DNA of 64,000 nt from Apodemia mormo. Taxonomy: Eukaryota; Arthropoda; Insecta; Lepidoptera; Riodinidae. Positions 1-10,267 of this stretch are shown here, piece by piece. Positions within the stretch are counted from its first letter, which is position 1. The number at the start of each line of letters is the position of its first letter. The stretch covers positions 7,016,001 to 7,080,000 of the forward strand of contig JAUPFN010000018.1 of NCBI GenBank assembly GCA_036924255.1, written 5' to 3'. Under the pieces are notes generated by a model. That model worked only from the letters and a program-made list of their open reading frames with translations. It made no database searches and was not told where the DNA came from. The translations under genes were made by a program, and so were the position numbers.

Positions 1-832
1 CCATCTATGTCGAAGCCCACGCAACATAGATGAGGAATTTGCTTTGTTTTTTATTAAATTTAATAATAATATTAAGTAAAACCATATGGGTGGGCATTCC
101 TAGACATATACAAAACGTGTGTGTTCTGTATATGTCTAGAATTATTGTAAGGGTAAAATTGATGCTCCAGACTATCACCATGTGAAATTTTATTAAGTTC
201 TACTAGTAGATTTTACGTAATTGACGGACAAATTAACAGATAGACAGACATATAATAATTCTAATAATTGGATTTTTCGCTTTTATTATCAATCTTTTAA
301 CCCACCTAATTCATATTTTTCAAAAAACCATTTTGTACAGAAATTATTTTCTACACTTTTATTATATGTATATGTTACTGTAAAAGCCCGAACTGTAGTG
401 AATCCTAATTTTCCGGTAAAACCTAAGATTTACCAACTCTCAATGGTAAATGTCCGAACAGTTCTTAAATTTCGAACTTTTACCACTCTTCACTTTTTAA
501 ATCGTAGGATTTACCAAAAAGACACGGAAAAGTATTATAAAGGACAAAATATTAACGATGGAAACAAAATATTAACGAGTTATAAGAGGATATAAACAGT
601 GAAATGTGAGGAACAAAACTCAAGAAAACGAAGTGATTGTAATCGAAAAAGAAAATCAAATAACTATTGATGCCAATGTAATGATTCAGAGATATACCGG
701 TTCATAGATTGATTCGGAGACAGAAAACGCTGCTCAAGCTGAAGCTAAGTCATCTGATAAACATCCAAATGTGAAAGTTGGCCAAAATGTGAGACTGAAA
801 GTACCTGTCATTGACGGAGCTAACTGGTGGTT
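1..832. other. Unassigned AT-rich stretch
   Basis: No gene is supported. Bases 1-17 match the interior of the pogo-like element near 60949, so the window may open inside a fragment of that family. Bases 412-520 contain a cluster of GGTAAA and its complement, which resembles subterminal repeats of a decayed DNA transposon, but no termini are visible. The open frame at 221-595 has transposon-like composition and no recognisable domain. Confidence 0.4.
100..139. repeat. Hairpin, 17-bp arms
   Basis: CTAGACATATACAAAAC (100-116) pairs with 123-139 with one mismatch and a 6-nt GTGTGT loop. It is not part of any repeat recognised elsewhere in the window. Confidence 0.6.
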
Positions 833-990
833 TACTAGGTGGTAGAGTTCTGCATTATCTCGCCCGGGTCTGGTACCACCGCCTTACCTATTCCTGCCAC
901 AATAGCGTTAGTGCTTGTCACTGTCGTGTTCTGGTTTGGAGGGTAAGGTAGCCGGTAAACTTATGTATGTGGTATTAGACCTCGCCACAA
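833..990 (+). mobile_element. RepA LINE-tail fragment
   Basis: Sense-strand copy of RepA, the commonest repeat here. It runs from the CTAGGTGGTAGAGTTCTGCA part to CTCGCCACAA and then stops, so the poly(A)-proximal third is missing. RepA reads as the 3' end of a non-LTR retrotransposon or a SINE-like derivative, because full copies end in CTTATGATATAAAAAA and are variably 5'-truncated. Confidence 0.75.
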
Positions 991-999
991 TAAGATAAA

Positions 1000-1051
1000 G
1001 TTCCAATACTTACATCAGAAAAAACCAATTGATTGATGTAAGTATCGGAAC
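1000..1051. repeat. Hairpin, 18-bp arms, 16-nt loop
   Basis: GTTCCAATACTTACATCA (1000-1017) pairs with 1034-1051 with one mismatch. It starts ten bases after the broken end of a RepA fragment, a position where other RepA fragments here also show foldback structures. Confidence 0.65.
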
Positions 1052-1189
1052 GCGTGTAACAGTCAGAAAACAGAAGAAACAGTGGCACTTCGGGAGCTAA
1101 TAGGTTTTTGAGTGAAAAGGAAAATCTCTATTTCGTTTTATTTAGATTATACTAAGTTTTAGCAGTTTAAGCGTAATTTTCGTTTAAGG

Positions 1190-1412
1190 GGACTGTCACA
1201 GAATACTGGTTAGTATTCTGTGGTACTGTTTAACTACCAAATTTGTTAATTTTAAGTTTGAATGAACAGATGGCGTTGTTTTCAAACTAAATCACGCTAG
1301 TAAGTGGATCGACTTCTTTTATAAAGTAGATGTACTTGTTTATATCTTCTAATTGCAAACTTCACAATTATAATAACTTAATTTTTGATAGGGACATTAC
1401 GATGTCCTTTGC
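1190..1412. repeat. Repeat family G, copy 1
   Basis: Shares an ordered series of motifs with 5205-5372: CAGATGGCG, then AATCACRCTAG, then TTTTTGAT followed by a short GGACAT palindrome-like end. Similarity is patchy and the termini are unclear. It may be the 3' part of an old retroelement. Confidence 0.4.
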
Positions 1413-1571
1413 CTCATAGTTCATATACCCAAACAAGACTGCACACGTGCCACTTTTATCAACATCCAAATTCCAAATCGTGCTTATCAGTAACTATAAC
1501 TACTAATTGCTTCGACGCTACATCGCAATTTTGCGACTTCCTGCGTGCGGTCGTGGCATTGGAATCGCGCG

Positions 1572-1639
1572 TTTCAGCGACTGCTCCGATGCTAGACCGA
1601 GTGTGCCCACTCGGTCTTGCATCGGAGCAGTCGCTGAAA
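1572..1639. repeat. Near-perfect hairpin, 32-bp arms
   Basis: Arms 1572-1603 and 1608-1639 are reverse complements with a single mismatch around a 4-nt TGCC loop. The arms are GC-richer than their surroundings. The sequence does not recur in the window. The loop is too short for a typical microRNA precursor, so a recently made palindrome or a foldback remnant is more likely. Confidence 0.7.
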
Positions 1640-1977
1640 ATAAAAGTAAAAAGTAGTAATGCCATTTAATAATTGACTATCGATGATTTGCCGATTTGTA
1701 AAAGTATTGTTTACTTTTACAAATTAATTTATAAATTTCATACCTTATATATTTGATATATTTCTTGTTTCTTAAAAAATAGTAACAGTAACCCAAGTTG
1801 GTATCAATATAAAAAATATATTGGTCTAACTTCATGGTTTTTGTTAAATTACATTGCTGTTGAAATATACCGAATAGTACCTACCGCTAATGTGCAAACT
1901 ATCAAAAGCCGACTATCGATTGGCCTATTAAAGTTTAAGACAAATAATGTCGATATTTATTAACAGTCATCGATTGT
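1640..1977. other. Unassigned AT-rich stretch
   Basis: Nothing recognisable. Simple AT-rich sequence between the hairpin and the next RepA fragment. Confidence 0.4.
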
Positions 1978-2060
1978 TTTATTATGTCACAAGATATCAA
2001 ACAAGCAAACGGCTCTCCTCTTGGAAAGAAACAACCATCGCCCATAAACGCTAAGATGGT
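1978..2060 (-). mobile_element. RepA fragment, 3' end only
   Basis: Antisense copy with the ATGTCACAAGATATCAAACA tail motif and the ACAACCATCGCCCATAAACG segment. It breaks off where a 17-bp hairpin (2053-2090) begins. Confidence 0.65.
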
Positions 2061-2090
2061 AATAAGATTTACTAATCTTGTTACCATCTT
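2053..2090. repeat. Snap-back hairpin at RepA break
   Basis: AAGATGGTAATAAGATT (2053-2069) pairs with 2074-2090 with one mismatch and a 4-nt TACT loop. Bases 2104-2128 next to it are a short tandem repeat of the unit TAGGTAC. Confidence 0.65.
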
Positions 2091-2277
2091 TGGTATTTGA
2101 TTTGATACCTAGGTACTAGGTACTAGGTACGTTATAATCAAAAAAGTTGGGCTGCAAGAGTTCAGATAATTTCGATAAAGTGTATGATGGTTCCATTACG
2201 TTATCATCATCATGAGTTATTTATAGTTATAATGTGACCTTTGATTATTGTGTTTTGCCACTAAGCAAATCAATTGA

Positions 2278-2450
2278 GTTTTTATGTCACAAGATAGCAA
2301 ACAAGCATCGCCTATAGACATCTAAGATATTAATGGTGCGTTGCTATCCGTGTGACGGATGGGCAATGCCACATGCCTATGTTTACAGGATACCTTAACC
2401 TCCAAACCGGAACACAACATTGACAAGCACTGACGCTACTGCGGCAGGTG
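2278..2450 (-). mobile_element. RepA, left arm of an inverted dimer
   Basis: Antisense copy from the tail (ATGTCACAAGATAGCAAAC) to CTGCGGCAGG, with an internal deletion after AAACAAGCA. The next copy begins within a few bases in the opposite orientation, giving a head-to-head pair with both tails outward. Confidence 0.75.
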
Positions 2451-2455
2451 CGCCG

Positions 2456-2835
2456 CCGCCGTTCCGCCGTGTTGGTCCCGGCCTCCTTTGTAGAATAGGC
2501 CAACTGCCGTTCTGCCAGGCAGGTCGTAAAAGGCGACCGATTGGCTATCGAGTCACTACCATCGTGGCTACTAGGTGGTAGAGTTCTGCATTGTCTCGCC
2601 CGGGTCTGGTACCACCGCCTTACCTATTCCTGCCGCAATAGCGTCAGTGCTTGTCGCTGTCGTGTTCCGGTTTAGAGGGTAAGGTAGCCGGTAAACTTAT
2701 GCATGTGGCATTAGACCTCGCCACAAGATAGCAACGCACCATTAACATCTTTGGTGTCTATAGGCGATGGTTGACTCTTTCCATCATGAGACCCATCTGC
2801 TTGTTTGCTATCTTATGATATAAAAAAAAAAAAAA
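2456..2835 (+). mobile_element. RepA, near full length, poly(A) tail
   Basis: Sense copy from CCGTGTTGGTCCCGGCCTCC through the whole consensus to CTTATGATATAAAA, ending in an A-run that reaches 2835. The A-run defines the orientation and supports target-primed reverse transcription. No coding frame is retained. Confidence 0.8.
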
Positions 2836-2842
2836 GGTATAT

Positions 2843-3011
2843 GTAAGGCCGTGGTGCCAGACCCGGGCGAAATAATGCAGAACTCTATCACCTAGTAGTA
2901 AAGATGGTAGTGATTCACATAGCCGATCGAGTGCTTTTTACAAACAGCTGTCAGGCTGTTCGTAAAAAGCACCCGAAACGGCAGTAGGTTTATCTTTAAA
3001 GGAGCCCGGAA
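2843..3011 (-). mobile_element. RepA 5' half with foldback
   Basis: Antisense 5' half only (GTACCAGACCCGGGCG-like through GGAGCCCGG). The part corresponding to the GCCTTTTACGACCTGCC segment is replaced by an 18-bp hairpin (2931-2948 with 2955-2972, loop TGTCAG, one mismatch). Confidence 0.7.
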
Positions 3012-3524
3012 GAATAATATTAGTAGTAAGTACGGGGATAGTTAAAGTATAATTAATAAAAAAAAATGTATGCTACCATAAAACAACGTGTAGGAGACTG
3101 ACTATAGGGTAAGAGATGGCTGACTTGTAGGCAAAGGTGGCTGAGTATTGGCAAAAGTGACATAATTTGTTCAATGTTGATTTTTTGTAATTTTACTAAA
3201 ATAGTGTGTTTTTTTATTTCTTTAGAAAATTAAATAAACGACCTTTGACCATAATGTGAGTTTTTATTTATGGCATTTAATATTCAAAATACAGTTAAAT
3301 CAAATTTTAATTCTCACCAAAAGGTTGACTACTGGGTGTTTTACCCTACATTTTTATTTTTATTAATAACTAGCTGAATTTTGTAAACAGATTCGTCAAG
3401 ACGAGGCGCCCATTTTTCCTCCCTTCGAAAAACATCATATCACTAAAAGTTAGGAGGCTTCTAACATGTTAATTTGTTAAGGAAAAGATATTGGTGAAGG
3501 AAAATAATTAGATTTTTACTTTTA
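3012..3524. other. Unassigned AT-rich stretch
   Basis: No coding or repeat signal beyond AT-rich sequence. It may be the upstream part of the repeat at 3525-3905, but alignment to the second copy is not convincing here. Confidence 0.35.
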
Positions 3525-3905
3525 TCGCCTGATTATTTTATGAAAAAACACGAAAAAACTTATGTCATACACACTCGGTGGTTCTTCTGACAAGTTCTCT
3601 ACTTTAAAGATGTCGGAATTATGAGATTTTTTAATTATTTAACAACCTAATTTTCTTAACATCAGCGTGGTAAATTTTATTATAATTCAAGGGTCACATT
3701 GTCCTACATGGAACGTGGAAACTTTTCTTAGTCCAACACTTTAAAATTTTAGGTTGTAAAACCATCATTTTGGTTTTTACTTACCTTTATTAGTGACTCA
3801 ATTTGAGATTTTTCGAAGATAAAAAAGATGGGCGTCACGTCAAAACGAAGTTGTTCACAAAAATTCAGTTTATTAAAAAAATGTTCCTGTGACAACGACC
3901 TAATA
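3525..3905. repeat. Diverged repeat R, copy 1
   Basis: Aligns in the same orientation with 8585-8955. Shared blocks include TGATTATTTTATGAAAAA, TTATGAGATTTTTTA, TAATTCAAGGGT and GAGATTTTTCGAAGATA. Differences and small gaps are frequent, so the copies are old. No ORF or termini identify the class. Confidence 0.6.
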
Positions 3906-4505
3906 TCAATAATGGATAAGGAGCCATCCATAAATTACGTGACACGAATTTTATAATTTTCTTGTCATAGCTGGTCACATTTGTGAGACCAACTATGTCT
4001 CACAAATGTAAGACATAGCTGGTGTGGTTAGCTGGGTGGCTGGTCATTCCTCTACCTATTGCGATGTCACATATTTTACAATTTTACATTAGAATAGTGA
4101 TCTCATGCGATTATTTTTTATCTATAAGTGCAGATGGCTTTTTTAATTTACGGTTGCAATACTAAGATATAAAATATTATACTTTGAAAAAATGTGATGT
4201 CACAAAATTTGAGACCCCTCCCAACACCTTGTCACACATTGTCACATTTCGTCGACCCCCTCCCACCACCTTAACGTGTGACTAAACTAATTATATAATT
4301 ATACAATTATAAATATTTGTGAATAAAAATAGACAATCACTTACCTGAAAGTTGCGTATAGAAGCTTGTTAAATAAATTACGAATAATATTAGGAAAGTT
4401 TTTTATTTACGAGTAAATTTTGGGATTAACAAACACTGTTCCTATATATTGCATGTCCTAGCAGATGAAATACCTAACTGTTTACGTATTCAGTATATAA
4501 GTATA
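3906..4505. other. Unassigned stretch with small hairpin
   Basis: A 12-bp hairpin lies at 3977-3988 with 3998-4009 (ACATTTGTGAGA), flanked by direct repeats of CATAGCTGGT. Bases 4190-4265 contain a repeated TGTCACA motif. Otherwise AT-rich. Confidence 0.4.
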
Positions 4506-4800
4506 CTAGCTGTGCTCGCGACTTCATCCGCGTGGGATTTATTTAAAACAAGTAGCCTAAGTTACTCCTTATTACATTAGATATCTACCAGAGAAACTCC
4601 CGTCAAAATCGGTCCAGCCGTTCTAAAGATTAGCCGGAACAAACAGACAGACAGATAGATGGACAGGCAGACTGACAGGCAAAAATCGTAAAAAGTGTTA
4701 TTTAGGTATGTGTAAAGTGTTATACATCTTTATGTATTTAGTTAAAACCGGTTATTTTAATAATATAAACAGACACTCCAATTTTATTTATTTATACAGA
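4506..4800 (-). mobile_element. Helitron-like element, Hel-a
   Basis: Read on the minus strand it starts with TCTGTATAAATAAATAAAAT and ends in CTAG at 4509-4506, preceded by the GCG-rich stretch that forms the 3' hairpin in related copies. TC start, CTAG end and insertion next to A/T are hallmarks of Helitrons. It has no coding capacity and is nonautonomous. The GACAGACAGA tract is inside. Confidence 0.75.
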
Positions 4801-4832
4801 TACAGTTCGGAACTTACTTAGATAAACTCAAA

Positions 4833-5116
4833 GTATCTTCACACCCGTAGGACGTATTCCCGAAGAAGTAGGCAGAAATAATTAAGCAGAATTAATTAAA
4901 GTACAAATAATTGCACCCATAATTAGCCAAAGATACTTAGCCCCACAATGTGATAGGTGGTAAGCCTATCGCCATTGGGACACTTATCCAATCTCAAGCA
5001 AAGTCGTTTTTATCAGAAAAATTAAAAAAACACATTTTGAATTGCCTTAGCCTGAAATGGAACCTGGGCCTCATGTGGTAAATATTCACACCGGACCATT
5101 AGACCACAAATGCGAT
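4833..5116 (-). mobile_element. SINE-B, diverged
   Basis: tRNA-headed SINE on the minus strand: the head with the A-box-like and B-box-like segments is at 5050-5116 and the body, with AGTATCTTCAC at its far end, at 4833-4960. It is among the most diverged copies, and the B box is degraded. Confidence 0.7.
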
Positions 5117-5204
5117 AATAATTAAAATTAAATTCCATTTATCTAATATTTCTGTTCGCAAGTAACCAGATTGTCGGTAGTAAGTAGGTACGCAGCAAAT
5201 ACAT

Positions 5205-5372
5205 TTTTAATCTCCTAACACTATATACAGATGGCGCTAGATTCAAGTTGAATCACACTAGCACGTAGAAAATTATTTTTGGCATAACGTAGTCTCTATT
5301 ACGTATTAGTTTGCTGATAAAAACAATGTTGCAATTTTTGATTAGGACATAATGAGAGTCCTATTATAAGTA
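5205..5372. repeat. Repeat family G, copy 2
   Basis: Counterpart of 1190-1412, with CAGATGGCGCT at 5228-5238, AATCACACTAGC, and a TTTTTGATTAGGACAT end. The GGCGCT core resembles the motif in MITE-E. Confidence 0.4.
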
Positions 5373-6179
5373 ATTAGTCATTCATACAATAGGCTGTAGG
5401 GCTATGGCCTGTGACATTAATTTATAGAATCGATTAATTAAAATCGATTATTCCTTTTTTAGAATCGATTTGATAAAAATCGATTTTATTCTTAAATTTG
5501 AAAACTGCATGTTTTTCTATATAATAAAATTAAAACTTAGCTATTAATATTGATTCTAGGTATGGGTCGTACTTGTCGAATCGAGTACCAGGTTTTGAAA
5601 GTACGTCGCCGCATAAATACCAAGTATGAAAACCAGGGCTCAAATACAAGAAATGGGTAAGAATAGGTAAATCAGAGACTAGGTGCATCTAGTCCTAGTC
5701 TGTAAAAATTTGATTCATTTAAATAAGAACCAAATAAAATAATAAGTATACAAAATAACCGAAATGATAACTGTCTGGTTTTAAAACTAAAAAAACAAAG
5801 CAAATGTCTCTTTAAGCTTTCGGAGTTTAAAAACAAGGATTATGAGTATTGCTACAAATTTTCATCAGTTTTATCACAATGAAAATAAGATAAAATGATC
5901 CACCTCGCGTCTTTTTCCTCGTTACTGAGAGTTATCCTCCCTATGAGAGGTCAATTTATGTCCTATAAAATTTCTTCTTTTGCATTGTCCTTAGCGTCGT
6001 GAAGTTCATGTGGAACTTGATTTCAGCGTTAAGCTTCAGATTTTCAGAGGTAAAGATTGATCAGAATATCTGATTCTCGGCCTCCTTCCATGGACTTTGC
6101 CAGTTACAATCAGCTGCTCGACTTGATGTGTATTTTTTTAGGCAAGATGGTCAGAGAACTCCATGATACTTCGCAAACA
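5373..6179. other. Possible hAT-like remnant, unassigned
   Basis: Bases 5425-5490 carry repeated AATCGATT and TCGATTTT motifs in both orientations, similar to the clustered subterminal repeats of hAT-like elements elsewhere in the window. 5560-5640 has GAATCGAGTACC motifs. No transposase can be read. The rest is unassigned. Confidence 0.35.
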
Positions 6180-6885
6180 GTAAAATTCGTTTGTATGGAA
6201 AGCAATCTGTAAAATTTGGCTACTTTCTTGACACTGCTTTCTCAACGTCTATAAAACGTTTACTTCGAAGTTTTTCTTTTATTGTGCGGTGAAGTGATGT
6301 CATGGTGAAAGAGGTCGTTTTCCCAAACTTTTTCCAAGACAAGTGGCAAACAATAGGTGGTGTATCAGTCTGCAGTAACTATTTTTTCATTCTCTGAAAC
6401 AATTATTCATTAATGACCTGCCTTCCGAAGAATGAGGCTACCATCTTTTTCCCACACTTTAACTTTTTTCACTTTGGTTTGCAACTCCTCGGATGGAAAT
6501 ACACATTGGTTTGACTGTATGGTTTCCGAATCATAATAATAATTCCAACTTTCGTCACGCGTAAGTATGATGAACACAACATTTGAGTTATCTCCGTTAA
6601 GTATTTGAAATATTTAATGGCACCAATGACGGAGTTTTTTGGGCTTCGGTCAAATTGAGGTATCCACTGGGCGCAAAGTTTCTTGACCGCTAAATGTTCA
6701 TGGAGGGCTTTGTGCACTTGACTCACATCGATGTTTAAGCTTATCCCAATCTGCGGATAGGTCACTCTTTTGTCAGTCTCTATAATACGCCGCACAACTC
6801 TGATGTTATCTTCGTTCGTCGCTGTAGAAGGCCGTCTCTCACACAGATCATCGCGTCGGTGACATTAGTGCGACCAAGTTTAAAC
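6180..6885 (-). pseudogene. Decayed mariner transposase
   Basis: Minus-strand remnant of a mariner (IS630-Tc1-mariner) transposase. The clearest block (about 6795-6640) encodes RRIIETDKRVTYPQIGISLN and LHEHLAVKKLCAQWIP, the second helix-turn-helix region and the linker typical of the family. The same frame continues upstream as RPSTATNEDNIR (to about 6860), and GRTNVTD appears after a one-base shift near 6885. Downstream are KKMVASFFG (about 6440) and EKLRSKRFIDVEKAV (about 6290) in other frames. The segment that should hold the second catalytic Asp and the SPDLAP motif is missing or unreadable, with several stops. Family membership is clear; the subfamily (cecropia- or irritans-like) is a guess. 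It cannot make a functional enzyme. Confidence 0.85.
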
Positions 6886-7447
6886 TTAAAAAACAGTTTT
6901 AAACAATAGGACGAGGTGGGACTTCATCGAGAAAGGCCAATCAAAATCTATCATAACTTTCTTGTTGGTTAAATGACATCGACATGGGAACGGTTTATTT
7001 CGAGACCCAAACTTCTCCATTCTGTCAAAGAAATTTATTGTTTTAGCTCCATTTACAGCCAAGAGCGTCCTATCGTCTGTATAACGCAGGATTGTAATAC
7101 TAGTACTACCTGTTATTTAAGTTCTCAAAACTAAAATCCCTGTTTTACATGGTCACGACATCACTCGTGAATAACTGCACCGATTTCGCTAATTCGTTTT
7201 TGTTGTGTTTGTGATTGTCAGGAGAAGATTCTTATAAAAGAAAATAGTAAGAAAATTGGGCAGATAATTAGAAAATTTAAGAATACTTAACCACCATATA
7301 GAATTCAATGGCCTTTCAGCTGCCTAGAAGGACAATCCCGTTCAAATTGTGCGGGACTAACAGCCGGTTTCTAAAACGCAAATCATTTTAACAAGCAATT
7401 AATCTGTATTTAACGTAATTTTTACAAGGAAATGCTACTGTTAGATA
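6886..7447. other. Unassigned, flank of mariner remnant
   Basis: Probably includes the 5' end of the mariner fossil, but no terminal inverted repeat could be matched. No other feature seen. Confidence 0.35.
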
Positions 7448-7656
7448 CAGAGTGCGAAGTGTGAGTGTTTCTTTTCGCATTCGATCGTGAGCGCGTTTCG
7501 AGTTTACTAGGAATTTGTATGTGATTTGTACAGCGCCACCTAGTGTTCTCACGTTTACCACTAGGTGGCGCTGTACAAATCACATACAAATTCCTAGTAA
7601 ACTCGAAACGCGCTCACGATCTAATGCGAAAAGAAAAACTCACACTTAGCACTCTG
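7448..7656. mobile_element. Foldback MITE-E with CTCF-like core, copy 1
   Basis: A near-complete palindrome: each arm of about 95 bp starts at CAGAGTGC and includes TGTGAGT, CTTTTCGCATT, GTGAGCGCGTTTCGAG, TTTACTAGGAATTTGTATG and GATTTGTACAGCGCCACC. The loop is about 12 nt. CCACTAGGTGGCGCT at 7558-7572 matches the CTCF core consensus CCASYAGRKGGCRSY; the left arm has it inverted at 7532-7546 with one mismatch. No ORF. Other copies are at 31145 and 33609. The long arms suggest a foldback or MITE class element; target duplication not resolved. Confidence 0.8.
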
Positions 7657-8584
7657 ATTAATTGTTTGTTAAAATTTATATGCGTTTCAGGAACCGACCG
7701 TAAGTATCTTCAGCTAAACGTGGGTACCCTTACGAGTATAGGTGGGGGCGTGAATTACAGTATTTCGACGGTCCCTACGTAGAAAGGGACATGTCAAAAC
7801 CTGAGGTAAACCTCTCCTGTAATATTCAAATCTCTCTTGAAATAACTCTATGCATAATTATAAATATTTTTTTCTACAATAAGCTATTATATTTAGGGAG
7901 TCTATAATAGCATTAAGATTTTTTTTTTTAATATTTTCCTGGAAAAACTGATAGATGACTGTTTTTACATTGACATTCACATCAGACAAGACGGAGATAT
8001 CTCTTTATACGCTGAAAACAAAAAAAAAACGAAAACATAATTCGATAAATTCATAAAATATAAATATTTTATGTAAAAAAACAACTATTTCATTTTAAAT
8101 ACCATATCTTAAACAACTTAAGATCACCATCCAAAAATATTAAAAATACATTAATAAACACATGTGTAAGAAGACGACTATAAAGAAGACGGAATACGAA
8201 AATTTAGACGATTTACGACGAACTTCAAAGATGACGACTCAAGGGGTGGAAAAAAAACGACGAAAAAAGTGTACACGTGGCGGTTGATGGCATTCGATTG
8301 GATTTCACTCAATTTTTAGACTTAGAATTTTTAGACTTTCTGAAAATTTGAACTGAGATTTTGTGAAATTTTAAAAAACCCCAAAAAAAATTTTGGCGAA
8401 ACAGTATATTTTTAATATAATTTCCAGATTTATGTACCGATAGACTACAAAAACTATTCAGCTCTATTCCTAAAAAATTACGTCTAGTGAATACATTGCA
8501 TCAAAATCGGTTTATTCGCTTGGGAGTAATCGTTGACGAAAAATTTTGAAAAAGTGTTTTTTCGACATGTTGATTATTATTATA
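7657..8584. other. Unassigned AT-rich stretch
   Basis: No gene or named repeat. 8160-8270 is purine-rich with repeated GACGA motifs (AAGACGACT, TTTACGACG, ATGACGACT). 8480-8530 carries a CATCAAAATCGGTTTATTCG phrase of the kind common in lepidopteran short transposons, so part of this is probably repeat R or a Helitron remnant. Confidence 0.35.
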
Positions 8585-8955
8585 ATATGCTTGATTATTT
8601 TATGAAAAACTTTTGTCCAATACATTCGATGGTTTTTTGAGGACTATACTCTAGAGTTTCGTACTTATGAGATTTTTTAGTTGATAATAATCAATTAAAA
8701 AACAATCTAATTTTCCCCACAATGCTTATTAATTATTATTGTAATTCAAGGGTAACATTATCCTACACGTAAAGTGGAAACCGACACTGTTAAATTTTTT
8801 TTCTTCTGTCTTTATTAATTACCCAACTCGAGATTTTTCGAAGATAGAAAAGATGGTTGTCACTTGTCTCGTCAAAACGAAGCTGTTCTCTGTCTCTGTC
8901 TGAAGAAGCTGTCTCACAAAAAATAATTTAAAAAAGGTTTGTTTGTGGGACCACG
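8585..8955. repeat. Diverged repeat R, copy 2
   Basis: Direct repeat of 3525-3905 about 5 kb away. The order of conserved blocks is the same. A GTCTCTGTCT-type insertion is unique to this copy. Confidence 0.6.
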
Positions 8956-9106
8956 GTCTATTTAGTGTTTCACGCTTTCGCATCATTTCATAAGGAGTAT
9001 CAACTACCTAGTAAAACCAGATTTTAACATAGTACTGAATTGTCAACACTCAAGTCTCATGACTCAACAAGTCAACATCAATCACCAAACTCCAAAGTAG
9101 GATTGT

Positions 9107-9230
9107 TGCGAATCAGCATCAGCATCCACGGATTATCAGCATTGATTTTAATATCAGCATCAGCATCTGCATCAGCAACGATCGATGCTGATTTTTTAAT
9201 GCTGATATTCAAGTTGTACCATTTTCATAC
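9107..9230. repeat. CAGCAT-rich imperfect hexamer repeat
   Basis: Repeated ATCAGCAT and CAGCATC units on the plus strand, followed by ATGCTGAT on the same strand at 9185-9210, which makes an imperfect foldback. The small open frame across it is a by-product. Confidence 0.55.
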
Positions 9231-9451
9231 TGATTATTATTGTTATGTTCATAGATATATTAAACCTCTATATACTCAAAAGTTATATTATAAAAATGCT
9301 CTTGATTATGTTCTTCTTTGCAAACAGAAACGATAACTTGAAACGTTGTTTAGTTTATTATTATAAAATATAATTGATTATTACAAAACATTTATCTTAT
9401 ATGAAAGTATGTTATTATTCAGATAGAGTCGTAGTATATTTTGTTAACATA

Positions 9452-9714
9452 TTTTTTTATATCATAAGATAAGCAAACAAGCAGGTGGGTCTCCTGATGG
9501 AAAGAGTCAACCATCGCCTTAATAGACACCAAAGGTGTTAATGGTGCGTTGCTATCTTGTGGCGAGGTCTAATGCAACATGCATAAGTTTACCGGCTACC
9601 TTACCCTCCAAACCGGTACGCGAGAATGACAAGCACTGACGCTATTGCGACAATAATAGGTAAGGCAGTGGTACCAGACCCGGGCGAGACAATGCAGAAC
9701 ACTACCACCTAGTA
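9452..9714 (-). mobile_element. RepA, 5'-truncated
   Basis: Antisense copy with complete tail (T-run plus ATATCATAAGATAAGC) through CTACCACCTAGT, lacking the 5'-most 110 bp of the consensus. Confidence 0.8.
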
Positions 9715-9736
9715 AAAATATAACAATTATTAAGTA

Positions 9737-10000
9737 CTAGATGTTGCCCACTACTTCGTTTACTCCGCACAGCTCCTCCCCCGTAGGTGATGACCCGACC
9801 TATTACTAATATTCATGCAGAATTTGAAGCAAGTCCATGCAGTACTTTTTGAGTTTACCCTGGACATACATACAGACAAACAGACAAAAATTCTAAAAAC
9901 TCTATTTTGGCTTCGATATCGATTGTAGATCACGCCCCAAGCATTCTTTTAAAAAAATATTCAATGTACGGTTTTGACTTTCCTACGATTTTATTATAGA
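9737..10000 (-). mobile_element. Helitron-like element, Hel-b
   Basis: Minus-strand element starting TCTATAATAAAATCG (at 10000) and ending CTAG (9740-9737). The 3' hairpin region is partly lost in this copy. It is joined base-to-base to another Hel-b whose CTAG occupies 10001-10004. Confidence 0.75.
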
Positions 10001-10265
10001 CTAGCTGTTGCCAGCGACTTCGTCCGCGCGGACTTTGTTTACTTCGCACAGCACCTCCCCCGTAGGTGATAGCGTGATAATATGTAGCCTATATGTTGAC
10101 CCGACCTATTAGTAATATTCATGCAAAATTTGAAGTAAATCCATGCAGTACTTTTTGAGTTTACACCGGACATACATACAGACAAACAGACAAAAATTCT
10201 AAAAACTTTATTTTTGGCTTCGTTATCGATTTTAGATCACGCCCCAAGTATTCTTTTTAAAAATA
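10001..10265 (-). mobile_element. Helitron-like element, Hel-b, 5'-truncated
   Basis: Minus strand; the 3' end has the GTCCGCGCGG-type hairpin followed by AGTCGCTGGCAACAG and CTAG. The 5' end is cut near 10265, before the TC terminus. Its CTAG abuts the TC of the neighbouring element, a tail-to-head junction. Confidence 0.75.
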
Positions 10266-10267
10266 TG

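Noticed and set aside
221..595. 124-codon frame as a gene
   Set aside because: AT-driven composition, no domain, no promoter or splice signals, and it overlaps a cluster of short repeated motifs.
1459..1669. Overlapping frames on both strands around the 1572 hairpin
   Set aside because: The open frames are caused by the palindrome itself, which reads similarly on both strands.
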